Assembly: GCA_947591215.1 (NCBI GenBank)
Contig: CANQCZ010000008.1
Location: 1-53,708 of the forward strand
Reading direction: 5' to 3'
DNA length: 53,708 nt
Source: an uncultured Bacilli bacterium
Lineage (GTDB): Bacteria; Bacillota_I; Bacilli_A; RFN20; CAG-449
Positions 7,614-15,873 of this stretch are shown piece by piece. The notes under the pieces were generated by a model. The model saw nothing but the letters and a program-made list of their open reading frames with translations. It was not told the DNA's origin and searched no databases. The position numbers and the translations under genes were made by a program. Within the stretch, counting starts at the first letter, position 1, and every line of letters starts with the position of its first letter.

Positions 7614-8218
7614 AAGTTTATGAACAATTTAGCGATGATGAATTGATTTATTTAATAAGGCAACAAAACGAAGAAGCGATGGAGCTTCTTTTTTTTAGAT
7701 ATAAGATAAAATCGAGACGATTTGAGACTGCTTTCTCAAAACAGTGTCAAAATATCGATTTAGATGTCAGTGAACTTCTTTTAGCGCTAGAAGAATGGAC
7801 AATGTTTGCTGTTTCACGGTACACATTTGCTCGTTCGGCATTTTATTCATTTTGGAAAAAAGTGATCGAAAGAAAATTTACGAATATTCTTGGATACTAT
7901 AGGGCGAGAGGAAGAACCAGCGGTCTTCCATCATTAAGGTACGATGTTGAAGAAACATGGATTTTAAATGAAAGTACTTTTGAAGAAGAATCGTTGCTAG
8001 AATCTTTACTCATTAAAGATAACACTTATTATTTAAATGAATTGATAAAAACTTCTTTAAAGAAAAATCATCAGATAGCTTTGATAATGTGGATGGAAAA
8101 TGCTTCTTACGAAGAGATTGCTAAAAAACTGAAAATTAAGAAGAGCAATGTCAGCTATTTGATCAACTCTTCAATTAAAATTATAAAAAATATTATTGAT
8201 TATGAGCGTTTTAAATGA
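7610..8218 (+). CDS. Sigma-70 family factor in the SigH position
   Basis: 202-aa RNA polymerase sigma factor. The N-terminus (FSDDELIYLIRQQNEEAMELLFFRY) is region 1.2/2-like, the middle resembles region 2.1-2.4 but is divergent, and the C-terminus has an HTH of region 4.2 (YEEIAKKLKIKKSNVSYLINSS). Its ATG overlaps rlmB by 4 nt; in Bacillus the sporulation/competence sigma gene sigH lies just after rlmB-yacP, so position and domains together support a diverged SigH-like factor. In a non-sporulating lineage it might control competence or surface genes (inference). Confidence 0.75.
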   Translation: MKVYEQFSDDELIYLIRQQNEEAMELLFFRYKIKSRRFETAFSKQCQNIDLDVSELLLALEEWTMFAVSRYTFARSAFYSFWKKVIERKFTNILGYYRARGRTSGLPSLRYDVEETWILNESTFEEESLLESLLIKDNTYYLNELIKTSLKKNHQIALIMWMENASYEEIAKKLKIKKSNVSYLINSSIKIIKNIIDYERFK

Positions 8219-8275
8219 AGATTAAGTAGATACGCCTTTTTATTTATGATAAATTTAATATAGATAGGTAATGAT

Positions 8276-9274
8276 ATGAAGAAAAAAAGAAATATCATAA
8301 GTTTGATTTTTATGTTATTGGGATTCGTGGCTTTGATGCTGTGGATTCTTTCTTTGGTACTATCAACTGGAAAATCCTTAAAAGAATTTAATCTTTATTT
8401 GGAGATTGTTTATTACGTTGGCGCAGCAGCTTTAATCCTGTATTTTTTGATAATTCCATTTTTTACAGTCCTTTTTGCTCCGCCTTTTTCTTATCGCTCT
8501 GTCGCTCAAAAACTAGAAGGTACTCAAAAAAAGAAAGTTGTAGATTCACATTACAAAAAAATGAAAAAACTTTCAAAGAGGTTAATTAGAAAAAAACAAA
8601 TTTCCGATGAGAATGCGAACCTTTTAAAAGAATCGATGAAAGGAGCTGAAGGTGAATCTTTAGTTTTAAAAGATCAAAGGTTGCAAGAACAATTAAGTAA
8701 TATTCTTAAAAATGATATAAAGAAAGATATGCGCAAAATTGTAATTGAAAGTGCTAGAGATACGTTGTATTTAACAGCGTTATCTCAAAATAATACCATC
8801 GATATTTTGATTGTGATTGTTAACAATTTTAGAATGCTTAAAAGAATGGTAAAACGAGCGGGATTTCGCCCATCGTTTTTTCGTCTTTTGAAATTTTATC
8901 TTAATGTTGCATTGGCGTCTTTAATCGCTGATGGGGCTGAAAAGCTCGATATCCAAAACATGTTTGGCAATTTGCTTCCAAATCTTGCAAAACCGATTGT
9001 CGGTTCTTTGGTTGAAGGAAGTATCAATGCTTTCTTTATGCTTAGAAGTGGCTTTTTAGCGATGCAATATATTTTTAATAGTTGTGATGACGAAACATCC
9101 AAGAATAATTTGATGAATTCCGCGTTTGCCGAAGCGGCTAAAGCGTTGCCGGAGCTTACTTCAAGTTTAGTGATAACTCCGATTGCAAATGCGATTAAAG
9201 GAACAGTTGTCACCCCCACTAAAAAAGCGTTAAAAAAATTATTTCATAAAGAAGACCCTTTAGAAATTAAGTAA
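8276..9274 (+). CDS. DUF697-type membrane protein
   Basis: 332-aa protein with two N-terminal transmembrane helices (about residues 7-29 and 42-68), a basic helical region, and a C-terminal DUF697/YcjF-like segment (SQNNTIDILIVIVNNFRMLK, then RPSFFRLLKFYLNVALASL). This domain occurs in other bacteria next to or fused with GTPases, but no GTPase gene is near. It follows the sigma factor by 57 nt and could be co-transcribed or controlled by it. The function is unknown. Confidence 0.7.
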   Translation: MKKKRNIISLIFMLLGFVALMLWILSLVLSTGKSLKEFNLYLEIVYYVGAAALILYFLIIPFFTVLFAPPFSYRSVAQKLEGTQKKKVVDSHYKKMKKLSKRLIRKKQISDENANLLKESMKGAEGESLVLKDQRLQEQLSNILKNDIKKDMRKIVIESARDTLYLTALSQNNTIDILIVIVNNFRMLKRMVKRAGFRPSFFRLLKFYLNVALASLIADGAEKLDIQNMFGNLLPNLAKPIVGSLVEGSINAFFMLRSGFLAMQYIFNSCDDETSKNNLMNSAFAEAAKALPELTSSLVITPIANAIKGTVVTPTKKALKKLFHKEDPLEIK

Positions 9275-9285
9275 GGAAGATAAAC

Positions 9286-9310
9286 AAAAAACCATTAGGT
9301 TTCTTTTTTT
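9286..9310 (+). terminator. Weak intrinsic terminator
   Basis: AAACC-ATTA-GGTTT hairpin followed by a C and seven T, 15-30 nt after the DUF697 gene. The A/T stem ends could also serve the convergent acyltransferase gene. Confidence 0.5.
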
Positions 9311-9328
9311 CTAGATTTTTGATAAATA

Positions 9329-9946
9329 TTAGATTTTTTGGGATCTTTTTTTCATCCATTCGCAGTCTTTAAAAAATTCTTCAAAACTAATATTTTCTTT
9401 TAAAATTTTACTAGGTACCCCTCCAATTAATACATTTCCGCATTCAAAAGATTTATTAACTAAAGCATTGGCGGCAACAATAGTGTTATTGCCTAAAATT
9501 ACATTTCCTGTTATGGTGCTATTGACAAAAACTAATACATTATCCAATATAATAGGTTTAAAATCATTATTACCACCAGCTACAATTTCTACACTCCTAT
9601 GAACTACAAAATTTTTTCCAATATATTTTGCATTAATCATAATAGGACCGATATGAACCATTTTAAATCCTTCATCAATAGTATTTATAGGAAGAAAAAT
9701 TGAATATTTTAACGAATGTCTATTTAATTTAAATTTATAATATTTACATAATATTTTTTTATTCGTATTTAAGAAGTATTCAGATTTCCGTAGCAAATAA
9801 TTAAAATAAAATAATTCTTTTTTTTCATTAATTCTAAAAATTAAATCTGATATTCGGTATTTTCGCCCAAAATATCTATAACTCTCATAATTTAATATTC
9901 TTTTTAGCTCTTTTTTAGTTTTTATTAATTTTACTTTTTTTTCCAT
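9329..9946 (-). CDS. Hexapeptide-repeat acyltransferase (CysE-like LbH)
   Basis: 205-aa left-handed beta-helix acyltransferase. The C-terminal half shows hexapeptide repeats (I/V-G/V-xx-x spacing: SIGP-like VHIGPI, KNFVVHRS, NVLVFVNSTITGNVILGNNTIVAANALVNKSF) and the family ending VLIGGVPSKILK, typical of serine O-acetyltransferases and sugar O-acetyltransferases. The N-terminal 90 residues are basic and unlike the CysE helical domain. A stand-alone gene with no cysteine or polysaccharide genes near. It is visibly more AT-rich than its neighbours, which suggests transfer from a capsule-type cluster (inference). The acceptor is unknown. Confidence 0.8.
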   Translation of the reverse strand: MEKKVKLIKTKKELKRILNYESYRYFGRKYRISDLIFRINEKKELFYFNYLLRKSEYFLNTNKKILCKYYKFKLNRHSLKYSIFLPINTIDEGFKMVHIGPIMINAKYIGKNFVVHRSVEIVAGGNNDFKPIILDNVLVFVNSTITGNVILGNNTIVAANALVNKSFECGNVLIGGVPSKILKENISFEEFFKDCEWMKKRSQKI

Positions 9947-10162
9947 ATTTTTTACCCATTTTCTTGCCGCTTATCACATACTAGGGTTCTATAAACAAAC
10001 AAAATTTTTACAATATAAATTATATTACATAATATGAAGATTTTAAACTAAATATTTTTACAATGTGGTTGGTTATTAAATGACAAGTTAAAGTACGCTA
10101 AAAAAGGAATTTATTTCACTAATATGGGTAATAAAAAAATATTTTGTTCTAAATTATTATTC

Positions 10163-10191
10163 TTGACAATATTGTTTTATCGTCCTATATT
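10163..10191 (+). promoter_or_regulatory. Promoter of the 10.2-kb lipoprotein gene
   Basis: Consensus TTGACA (10163-10168), 17-nt spacer, TATATT (10186-10191). It lies inside the longer ORF of the track (10124 start), so translation must begin downstream at GTG 10220. Confidence 0.8.
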
Positions 10192-10219
10192 TTTTTATGG
10201 AAAAAGGAGATTTACAGAA

Positions 10220-11491
10220 GTGAAAAAATTAAAATTACTTTTATTAGTACCAGCACTTATGTTGTTTGCTTGTGATGGTATGAATCAAACCGAAACATCA
10301 AATGGATCGAACAATCCATCTGATATCTCTGATGTTTCTTCGGCAGAAGAAGCGTCAAGTGCTCAAATGTCGCAACCTGATTCTTATGTAACAGGAAGCG
10401 AAGCCGCGAATTTAAAAAATGAATTCGAAGCAAAACTTCAAGCCGCGATGCCATTAACCGAATGGGCCGGTAGTAAGTTAGAAGGAAGCTTCAATGCTAA
10501 AGGATCTTTTGCATCCTCAGATGAATTAAAATTTGATAATGCAGACCTTTCTTTAAATTTTGAGGTACTTGATAATCTCAACAGAGATGTTTTAAGTTCT
10601 TTACAAGAAACCGGTCTTACCGGTGAAGAAGACTTAGGTAAATTTTCTGCTAAAGCCGATTTGACTATGGCAGTAGATATTACCGAAGTTCAATCGGATT
10701 CAACTGCTGAAGCCGAAGAAGAAAGTTCTTCTGATTCAACACAAACTCAAAAAGTTGTTAAAAGCCATGGAAATGCTGAAATTCATGCCAACGTTAATTA
10801 TGGTCGTCAAGCATTAAAAGTCGAAGGTATGGAAGCAGCAACCGAAAGCGATTGGCTCTTTTTGGGAATTGAAGGAAATATAATCCAAGATTATGAAGAT
10901 GCTTCAATGAAAGATTCAGATGAAGATTTAACTCGTGCCTTGCTTAGCAACGATCTTTTAAAGAGCGTTGTCGACTTAATGTCGTCGAGTGCACCTGAAG
11001 TAATGGCAGTTGCGGCTGAAGATGAGCAACCGAATCAACTTGAGATGATTTTATCGATGCTTGCCGATATGTCCGAATTCGGTAAATTAGGTACCGCTTA
11101 CTATGTTAAACTTGATTTAGCCTCTATTGCTGATTTAGTGATGGAAATGATTAGTAGTGGAAACGTAGCACCGGTTGCAGAAGATCCTACTACTCCGACT
11201 GCTCCAGTTGTCAACGGAGATTTAGTGATTAGATTCGATTTTGAAGAAGAAGGAGCTCTTAAAGATTTGATGGTTGATGCCTCAGATGTAGAAGTTGCTT
11301 ATGGCGAAATGATTGACTTAAATCTTTCTTTAAATGCAAAATATGCCGAAACCGAAGACCAAGTTGAACTTGTTTCTCAAGAAAAAGTCGATGAATTATA
11401 TGCTAAGAATGCTGAGCTTCTTACAACGCCATTTATTTATGTCCCAGGCGAAGAATTGATTCAAATGTTATTCTCAATGCTTCCAATGTAA
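10220..11491 (+). CDS. Predicted lipoprotein, LppX/LolA-like architecture
   Basis: 423-aa acidic surface lipoprotein of unknown function. The GTG start at 10220 is preceded by AAAGGAGA at 9 nt; the N-terminus is KKLKLLLL... with lipobox LFAC, then a Ser/Asn/Glu linker. The body alternates beta-strand-like segments with long acidic Glu/Asp/Ser stretches (EAEEESSSDSTQTQ), reminiscent of the large-groove lipoproteins seen elsewhere in this window (residue pattern only, not a proven homology). It is monocistronic: own promoter, own terminator. Confidence 0.8.
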   Translation: MKKLKLLLLVPALMLFACDGMNQTETSNGSNNPSDISDVSSAEEASSAQMSQPDSYVTGSEAANLKNEFEAKLQAAMPLTEWAGSKLEGSFNAKGSFASSDELKFDNADLSLNFEVLDNLNRDVLSSLQETGLTGEEDLGKFSAKADLTMAVDITEVQSDSTAEAEEESSSDSTQTQKVVKSHGNAEIHANVNYGRQALKVEGMEAATESDWLFLGIEGNIIQDYEDASMKDSDEDLTRALLSNDLLKSVVDLMSSSAPEVMAVAAEDEQPNQLEMILSMLADMSEFGKLGTAYYVKLDLASIADLVMEMISSGNVAPVAEDPTTPTAPVVNGDLVIRFDFEEEGALKDLMVDASDVEVAYGEMIDLNLSLNAKYAETEDQVELVSQEKVDELYAKNAELLTTPFIYVPGEELIQMLFSMLPM

Positions 11492-11517
11492 ATAATTATC
11501 TAAAATTTAATTGTTTT

Positions 11518-11552
11518 AAGGATTATCGTAAATAAGCGATGATCCTTTTTTT
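11518..11552 (+). terminator. Rho-independent terminator
   Basis: AAGGAT-ATCG pairs with CGAT-ATCCTT around an AT-rich loop, with one internal mismatch, and is followed by seven T. Confidence 0.85.
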
Positions 11553-11617
11553 AATAGTTTTTAGTACGGAGATTGAATTAACCATTAAAATAAACTATTT
11601 TAAAAATGGTGAAAAAA

Positions 11618-12628
11618 ATGAAAGTGAAGATCAAACGCAAATTTGTGAAAGGACAATTTATCAAGATGATAACCATCGTCAATGAGCAAAATTTCAAAGT
11701 TACATTATGTGATATCGGAGCTTCGATTTATTCACTTTCCTTTTTAGAAAATCACAAAGAAAAGTATTTGACTTTAACTCCAAAATCAATCAAAGAATTT
11801 TTGTCTTCAAAGCAATATTATGGTAAGACGATAGGTAGAGTATGCGGAAGGATTCCACAAGGTCACTTCAAGATAAATGATAAAGAATATAATCTCGAAA
11901 TGAATGAGCCGAAATGTACTCTCCATAGTGGTAAAAACAGTTTTGCTTTTAAAAAATTCACTACTCAAATTATTAAGGATACTCATCAAGTAAGCGTTAT
12001 TTTTACACTTAATACCGATCATCTTTGTGATGGCTTTCCCGGTCGTTTAGAAACGCAAATTATTTATACTATAAGCGACGATACAAAAGATCTCGACATC
12101 GATTATCTTGCAAACACGGATCAAGCGACATTAGTCAATCTTACAACTCATACATACTTTAATTTAGATGATTGTCAAAGTGACGTTCTTGATCATCAAC
12201 TTTGGATCGATGCCGATAAAGTAGGTCATATGGATGATAATCTTATAATCTCTAAATATGAAAATAGTCCCGAATATCTAAATTTTAAAAAGGTTAAGTT
12301 TATTAAGGACAACCTATTTGATCAAGCTCTTGTTGAAAGTTCCGCGAAAGGATATGATCATAGTTTCCTTTTTAATGAGCATAAGTGGAATTATTCGCCG
12401 ATCATCTTAAAAGGGAGAACACATACTCTAGAAATCTATACTACATACCCATCTGCGGTTATTTATACTTGTAATTACCCGAGTGGCTGTCGATTGATTA
12501 ACGCTGAAAAAGAAAAACAATTTCAAGGAGTAGCCATTGAACCGCAATTGCAAGCCAATGATATCAAGTCGATGACTTTAGAATCAAATGAAAGGTATCA
12601 CCATCAGACAAAATATAGATTTAAATGA
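11618..12628 (+). CDS. galM: Aldose 1-epimerase (GalM family)
   Basis: Mutarotase that interconverts alpha and beta anomers of hexoses in the galactose and other sugar pathways. GALM hallmarks are visible: GRVCGRIPQGHF, the substrate His in CTLHSG, the catalytic His region VNLTTHTYFNL and the catalytic Glu in VAIEPQLQA. The ATG at 11618 follows GGTGAAAAAA; the track start at 11606 would overlap a likely promoter (TTGAAT-N17-TATTTT at 11573-11601) and is not preferred. Monocistronic, with no sugar genes adjacent. Confidence 0.9.
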   Translation: MKVKIKRKFVKGQFIKMITIVNEQNFKVTLCDIGASIYSLSFLENHKEKYLTLTPKSIKEFLSSKQYYGKTIGRVCGRIPQGHFKINDKEYNLEMNEPKCTLHSGKNSFAFKKFTTQIIKDTHQVSVIFTLNTDHLCDGFPGRLETQIIYTISDDTKDLDIDYLANTDQATLVNLTTHTYFNLDDCQSDVLDHQLWIDADKVGHMDDNLIISKYENSPEYLNFKKVKFIKDNLFDQALVESSAKGYDHSFLFNEHKWNYSPIILKGRTHTLEIYTTYPSAVIYTCNYPSGCRLINAEKEKQFQGVAIEPQLQANDIKSMTLESNERYHHQTKYRFK

Positions 12629-12829
12629 AAATATTATCTATACAAATTTATATTACTATTGAAAAGTTGTTAGTATATGCACAAAAATTGCTAGATTTAA
12701 AAGCATTAGATCTAATATTTTATCGCAATATAAATTCAATCTAGTTAAGCCATATAAAGGTAAAATAAATTGTTTTGAAAATTCGCACTTGCGTTCTTTT
12801 TACATATAGATAAAAAGGCAGGTACTTTT

Positions 12830-13588
12830 ATGACTCTAAATGGATTTTTTTATGCTTTAGGTGGATTGTTATTTATTTTTGCCATGACATCGATTGGATC
12901 CTTAAGCATTTTATTTTATAAAAAAAATCAAATGAACGAAAAATTACGTTCTATTATCTATGGCTTTTCCGGTGGTATTATGTTAGCTTCTTCGATTTTT
13001 TCGTTGCTATTGCCTTCCATTAAGACACACGATACCATTTTTTTGTCTTTTACGGGTTTTTTTGTAGGAGGATTGATATTTATCTTTGTTGATCGCCTGA
13101 AAATCAACATTTTCAAAGATAAAATCAAAGATTCGAAAAAATTGTCATTGGTGTTTCTTTCAATGACTCTTCATAACATTCCGGAAGGGTTATCGGTAGG
13201 TTTATCTTTTGCTTTGGCGATGAAGCATGGTTTAGATTATGCTTATTTGATTCCAAGCCTTTCTCTAGCTTTTGGAATCGGAATTCAAAATATTCCAGAA
13301 GGCCTAGCGATTGCCTTACCATTACATACTCAAGGGTTTTCAAAATCAAAAGCCATTTTTCTAGGAGTTGTATCGGGAGCAGTAGAACCTATTTTTGGGT
13401 TATGTGGTTTTTTATTAATCGAAGCATTGACCATGGCTTTACCATTTCTTTTGGCATTAGCTGCCGGAGCGATGATGATTGTGACTTTTTTTGAATTATT
13501 CAGCGAAGTTCAAAAAGAATGGGGTAAGATTTTCTTATTAATCGGTTTTTTGTTGATGATGGGATTAGATGTTCTTTTAGAAGTATAA
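12830..13588 (+). CDS. ZIP family metal transporter
   Basis: Cytoplasmic-membrane divalent metal (Zn, also Fe or Mn) uptake protein of the ZIP family. It has about eight hydrophobic segments and the two signature helices HNIPEGLSVGLS and QNIPEGLAIALP, with the metal-ligand His and Glu residues. At 252 aa it has the bacterial GufA-like length. The C-terminal EPIFGLCGF helix is also typical. A weak box pair (TTCGCA-N17-TATAGA at 12782-12810) may be its promoter; metal regulation cannot be shown from sequence. Confidence 0.93.
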   Translation: MTLNGFFYALGGLLFIFAMTSIGSLSILFYKKNQMNEKLRSIIYGFSGGIMLASSIFSLLLPSIKTHDTIFLSFTGFFVGGLIFIFVDRLKINIFKDKIKDSKKLSLVFLSMTLHNIPEGLSVGLSFALAMKHGLDYAYLIPSLSLAFGIGIQNIPEGLAIALPLHTQGFSKSKAIFLGVVSGAVEPIFGLCGFLLIEALTMALPFLLALAAGAMMIVTFFELFSEVQKEWGKIFLLIGFLLMMGLDVLLEV

Positions 13589-13644
13589 TTATCATTGATT
13601 TTTTTTAATCGCTTCTTTTAATATGTAAAAGAGGTGTTCGAAAG

Positions 13645-14697
13645 ATGACGATTTTAATAACGATTTTAGCAAGTATTTGTGGTATTATTCTAATTATTGT
13701 TGCCATGCTTTTTTTAATGGCATATAAAGCGAGATCAGTAATCTTTAATCGCCGCTATGATGATAATCACACGTTGCATTATTTTACCGCGAAAGATTTT
13801 GAAAATCTCGAAGCGGAACCATATGAATTTAAGTCTGACAAAGGTCAAATTCTAAGAGGCTTTATTTATCGATCGACATCTTTAAATGAATATAAAGGGC
13901 TTTTGATTTTATCGCATGGTATCGGTGCCGGTCATTTACAATATACTAGCGAGATAGATTACTTTGCCAAAAGAGGATATTTAGTGTTGGGCTTTGATTA
14001 TACAGGATGCAACCTCAGTGAAGGAAAATGCCTCAATGGTTTTGCACAACCCATTATCGATTTGCATTACGCTTTAGAAGCTATTGCAAAAGATGAAAAA
14101 CTGAAAAATTATAAAAAAGTGCTATATGGTCATTCAATGGGCGCTTACACCGTCAATAACATCACGTATTTTAAACATGACATTAAAGGAATCGTTTCAC
14201 TTTCATCTTTTGACAATACTTTCGATTTAATGAAAGAACAGATTGTGGCGACTATCGGTAAATTCGGAGTGCTTTTAATTCCCTTCATGCGTCTAATTGA
14301 AAAAGCAAAATTTAAACAATTAGCGTTTTTAAGTTCAACAAATTCACTTAGGAAAAGTGAAGTACCGACGCTTTTAATTCATGGCGATCATGATAAATTG
14401 GTTGATTATGAGCATAATTTTTTAAAATATCAAAAGATGTTAAGCGACAAAAAAAATATTCGATTTTTAACAGTTGCCAATCGTTTCCATCGTCCTAATA
14501 TTACGATTGAGGCGGCGCTTTATGCGGAAAAAGTCGATGCCGATTATGCAAAACTTAAATCACAATATAAAGGCGAAGAATATCAAAAGCAGAAAAAAGC
14601 CCATTTTGAAAACCTTGACTATAAAAAATTGACGGATTTTGATACATCGGTTATGGATCAATGTGTATCATTTCTCGATCAGGCGATTGAAAAATAA
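13645..14697 (+). CDS. Membrane-anchored alpha/beta hydrolase
   Basis: 350-aa hydrolase with one N-terminal transmembrane helix. The oxyanion region LLILSHGIGAG, the nucleophile elbow GHSMGAY, an acidic residue in LLIHGDHDKLVDYEH and a His in NRFHRPN form a complete triad. Most similar by architecture to monoglyceride lipase or esterase-like proteins (substrate unknown). The extra C-terminal ~60 residues are helical and charged. It sits between the ZIP gene and the str operon and is closed by a terminator, so it is probably independent of both. Confidence 0.85.
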   Translation: MTILITILASICGIILIIVAMLFLMAYKARSVIFNRRYDDNHTLHYFTAKDFENLEAEPYEFKSDKGQILRGFIYRSTSLNEYKGLLILSHGIGAGHLQYTSEIDYFAKRGYLVLGFDYTGCNLSEGKCLNGFAQPIIDLHYALEAIAKDEKLKNYKKVLYGHSMGAYTVNNITYFKHDIKGIVSLSSFDNTFDLMKEQIVATIGKFGVLLIPFMRLIEKAKFKQLAFLSSTNSLRKSEVPTLLIHGDHDKLVDYEHNFLKYQKMLSDKKNIRFLTVANRFHRPNITIEAALYAEKVDADYAKLKSQYKGEEYQKQKKAHFENLDYKKLTDFDTSVMDQCVSFLDQAIEK

Positions 14698-14701
14698 AAA
14701 T

Positions 14702-14732
14702 TATTAATTAGCAGAATTAATATTTTGTTTTT
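14702..14732 (+). terminator. Intrinsic terminator after the hydrolase gene
   Basis: TATTAATT-AGCAG-AATTAATA hairpin followed by TTTTGTTTTT. Confidence 0.6.
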
Positions 14733-14791
14733 AAAAAGATAAAATTTAATTAAGCAAAATTTAATTAAAATTGCAAAAAATCAAAAAAATG

Positions 14792-14820
14792 TTGCAACTT
14801 TTATTTTCAATGGTTAAAAT
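14792..14820 (+). promoter_or_regulatory. Promoter of the str operon
   Basis: TTGCAA (14792-14797), a 17-nt spacer and TAAAAT (14815-14820), giving a 5' leader of about 98 nt before rpsL. Confidence 0.8.
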
Positions 14821-14832
14821 ATCAACCGTGTG

Positions 14833-14892
14833 ACTACGATGCTGGTTCATCCTATTTTTTTAGAGGGGATGCGAAACACCCGGAATTGTAGT
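14833..14892 (+). promoter_or_regulatory. Structured rpsL leader RNA
   Basis: A long stem pairs ACTACGATGCTGG (14833-14845) with CCGGAATTGTAGT (14880-14892), with one mismatch and two wobbles; inside it CATCC pairs with GGATG around a T-rich loop. This lies between the promoter and the ribosome binding site. A ribosomal-protein leader that represses its own operon is the likely role (inference); the ligand could be S12 or S7. Confidence 0.6.
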
Positions 14893-14925
14893 TTGCTAAA
14901 CGTCAAGAAAGGAGAGACATTCTAA

Positions 14926-15345
14926 ATGCCAACTATCAACCAATTAGTCCGTAATGGACGAACCAAGACATTAGAAAAATCCAAGGCACCAGCTTTAAAT
15001 AAGCGTTGGGATTCACTCGCCAAGAAAGAGAGAAATCAAGATTCTGCTCAAAAACGCGGTGTTTGCACTCGTGTTGGAACGATGACTCCTAAAAAACCGA
15101 ACTCGGCTCTTCGTAAATACGCTCGTGTACGCTTAAGTAACGGTTATGAAGTTACCGCTTATATCGGTGGTGAAGGACACAACCTTCAAGAACACAGTAC
15201 CGTTTTAATTCGCGGTGGCCGTGTTAAGGATTTACCTGGTGTTCGTTACCATATCGTTCGTGGTACTTTAGATTGTGCCGGTGTCACTGACCGCAAACAA
15301 GCTAGATCACAATATGGAACTAAAAAACCTAAAGAAAAGAAATAA
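14926..15345 (+). CDS. rpsL: 30S ribosomal protein S12
   Basis: Small-subunit protein at the decoding centre. The sequence is strongly conserved: [11 protein letters not shown] (site of classic streptomycin-resistance residues), [15 protein letters not shown] and [14 protein letters not shown]. The AAAGGAGAG ribosome binding site and the start fit. It is first in the str operon, with rpsG, fusA and tuf after it, and is separated from rpoBC, which are not in the window. Confidence 0.98.
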   Translation: MPTINQLVRNGRTKTLEKSKAPALNKRWDSLAKKERNQDSAQKRGVCTRVGTMTPKKPNSALRKYARVRLSNGYEVTAYIGGEGHNLQEHSTVLIRGGRVKDLPGVRYHIVRGTLDCAGVTDRKQARSQYGTKKPKEKK

Positions 15346-15384
15346 TATAAATTCCATTATATAAATAAGAAAGGAGGAATTTTT

Positions 15385-15855
15385 ATGCCACGTAAAGGAA
15401 GTGTTGAAAAACGCGATGTGTTACCGGATCCAATTTATAATTCAAAGCTTGTAACACGTTTAATTAATAAAATTATGGTGGATGGTAAAAAAGGAACCGC
15501 TCAAAAAATCCTTTATACCGCTTTCCAAAAGGTCGAAGCCAAAACCGGAAAATCAGCGATGGAAGTTTTTGAAGTTGCCATTGGAAATATTATGCCAGCT
15601 CTTGAATTAAGAGTGAAAAGAGTCGGTGCATCAAACTATCAAGTGCCGATTGAAGTCTCTGCGGAACGCCGTGTTACTTTAGGCTTAAGATGGTTAGTTA
15701 ATTATTCTCGTCTTAGAGGTGAAAAAAGCATGGAAGATCGCTTAGCAGGTGAAATTATTGATGCCGCTAACGGAACCGGTGCTTCGGTTAAGAAAAGAGA
15801 AGATACCCACAAGATGGCTGAAGCCAACAAGGCTTATGCTCATTATCGTTGGTAA
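15385..15855 (+). CDS. rpsG: 30S ribosomal protein S7
   Basis: Primary 16S rRNA-binding protein of the small-subunit head, and the usual autogenous regulator of the str operon in E. coli. Family motifs: [21 protein letters not shown] at the start, [21 protein letters not shown], and ending in [14 protein letters not shown]. The 156-aa length is standard. Preceded by AAAGGAGG and followed 18 nt later by fusA. Confidence 0.98.
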   Translation: MPRKGSVEKRDVLPDPIYNSKLVTRLINKIMVDGKKGTAQKILYTAFQKVEAKTGKSAMEVFEVAIGNIMPALELRVKRVGASNYQVPIEVSAERRVTLGLRWLVNYSRLRGEKSMEDRLAGEIIDAANGTGASVKKREDTHKMAEANKAYAHYRW

Positions 15856-15873
15856 TTTGAGGAGAATAGCAAT

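Noticed and set aside
10124-10219. N-terminal extension of the lipoprotein in the ORF track
   Set aside because: A consensus promoter lies inside it, and a GTG with a good RBS and signal peptide follows at 10220.
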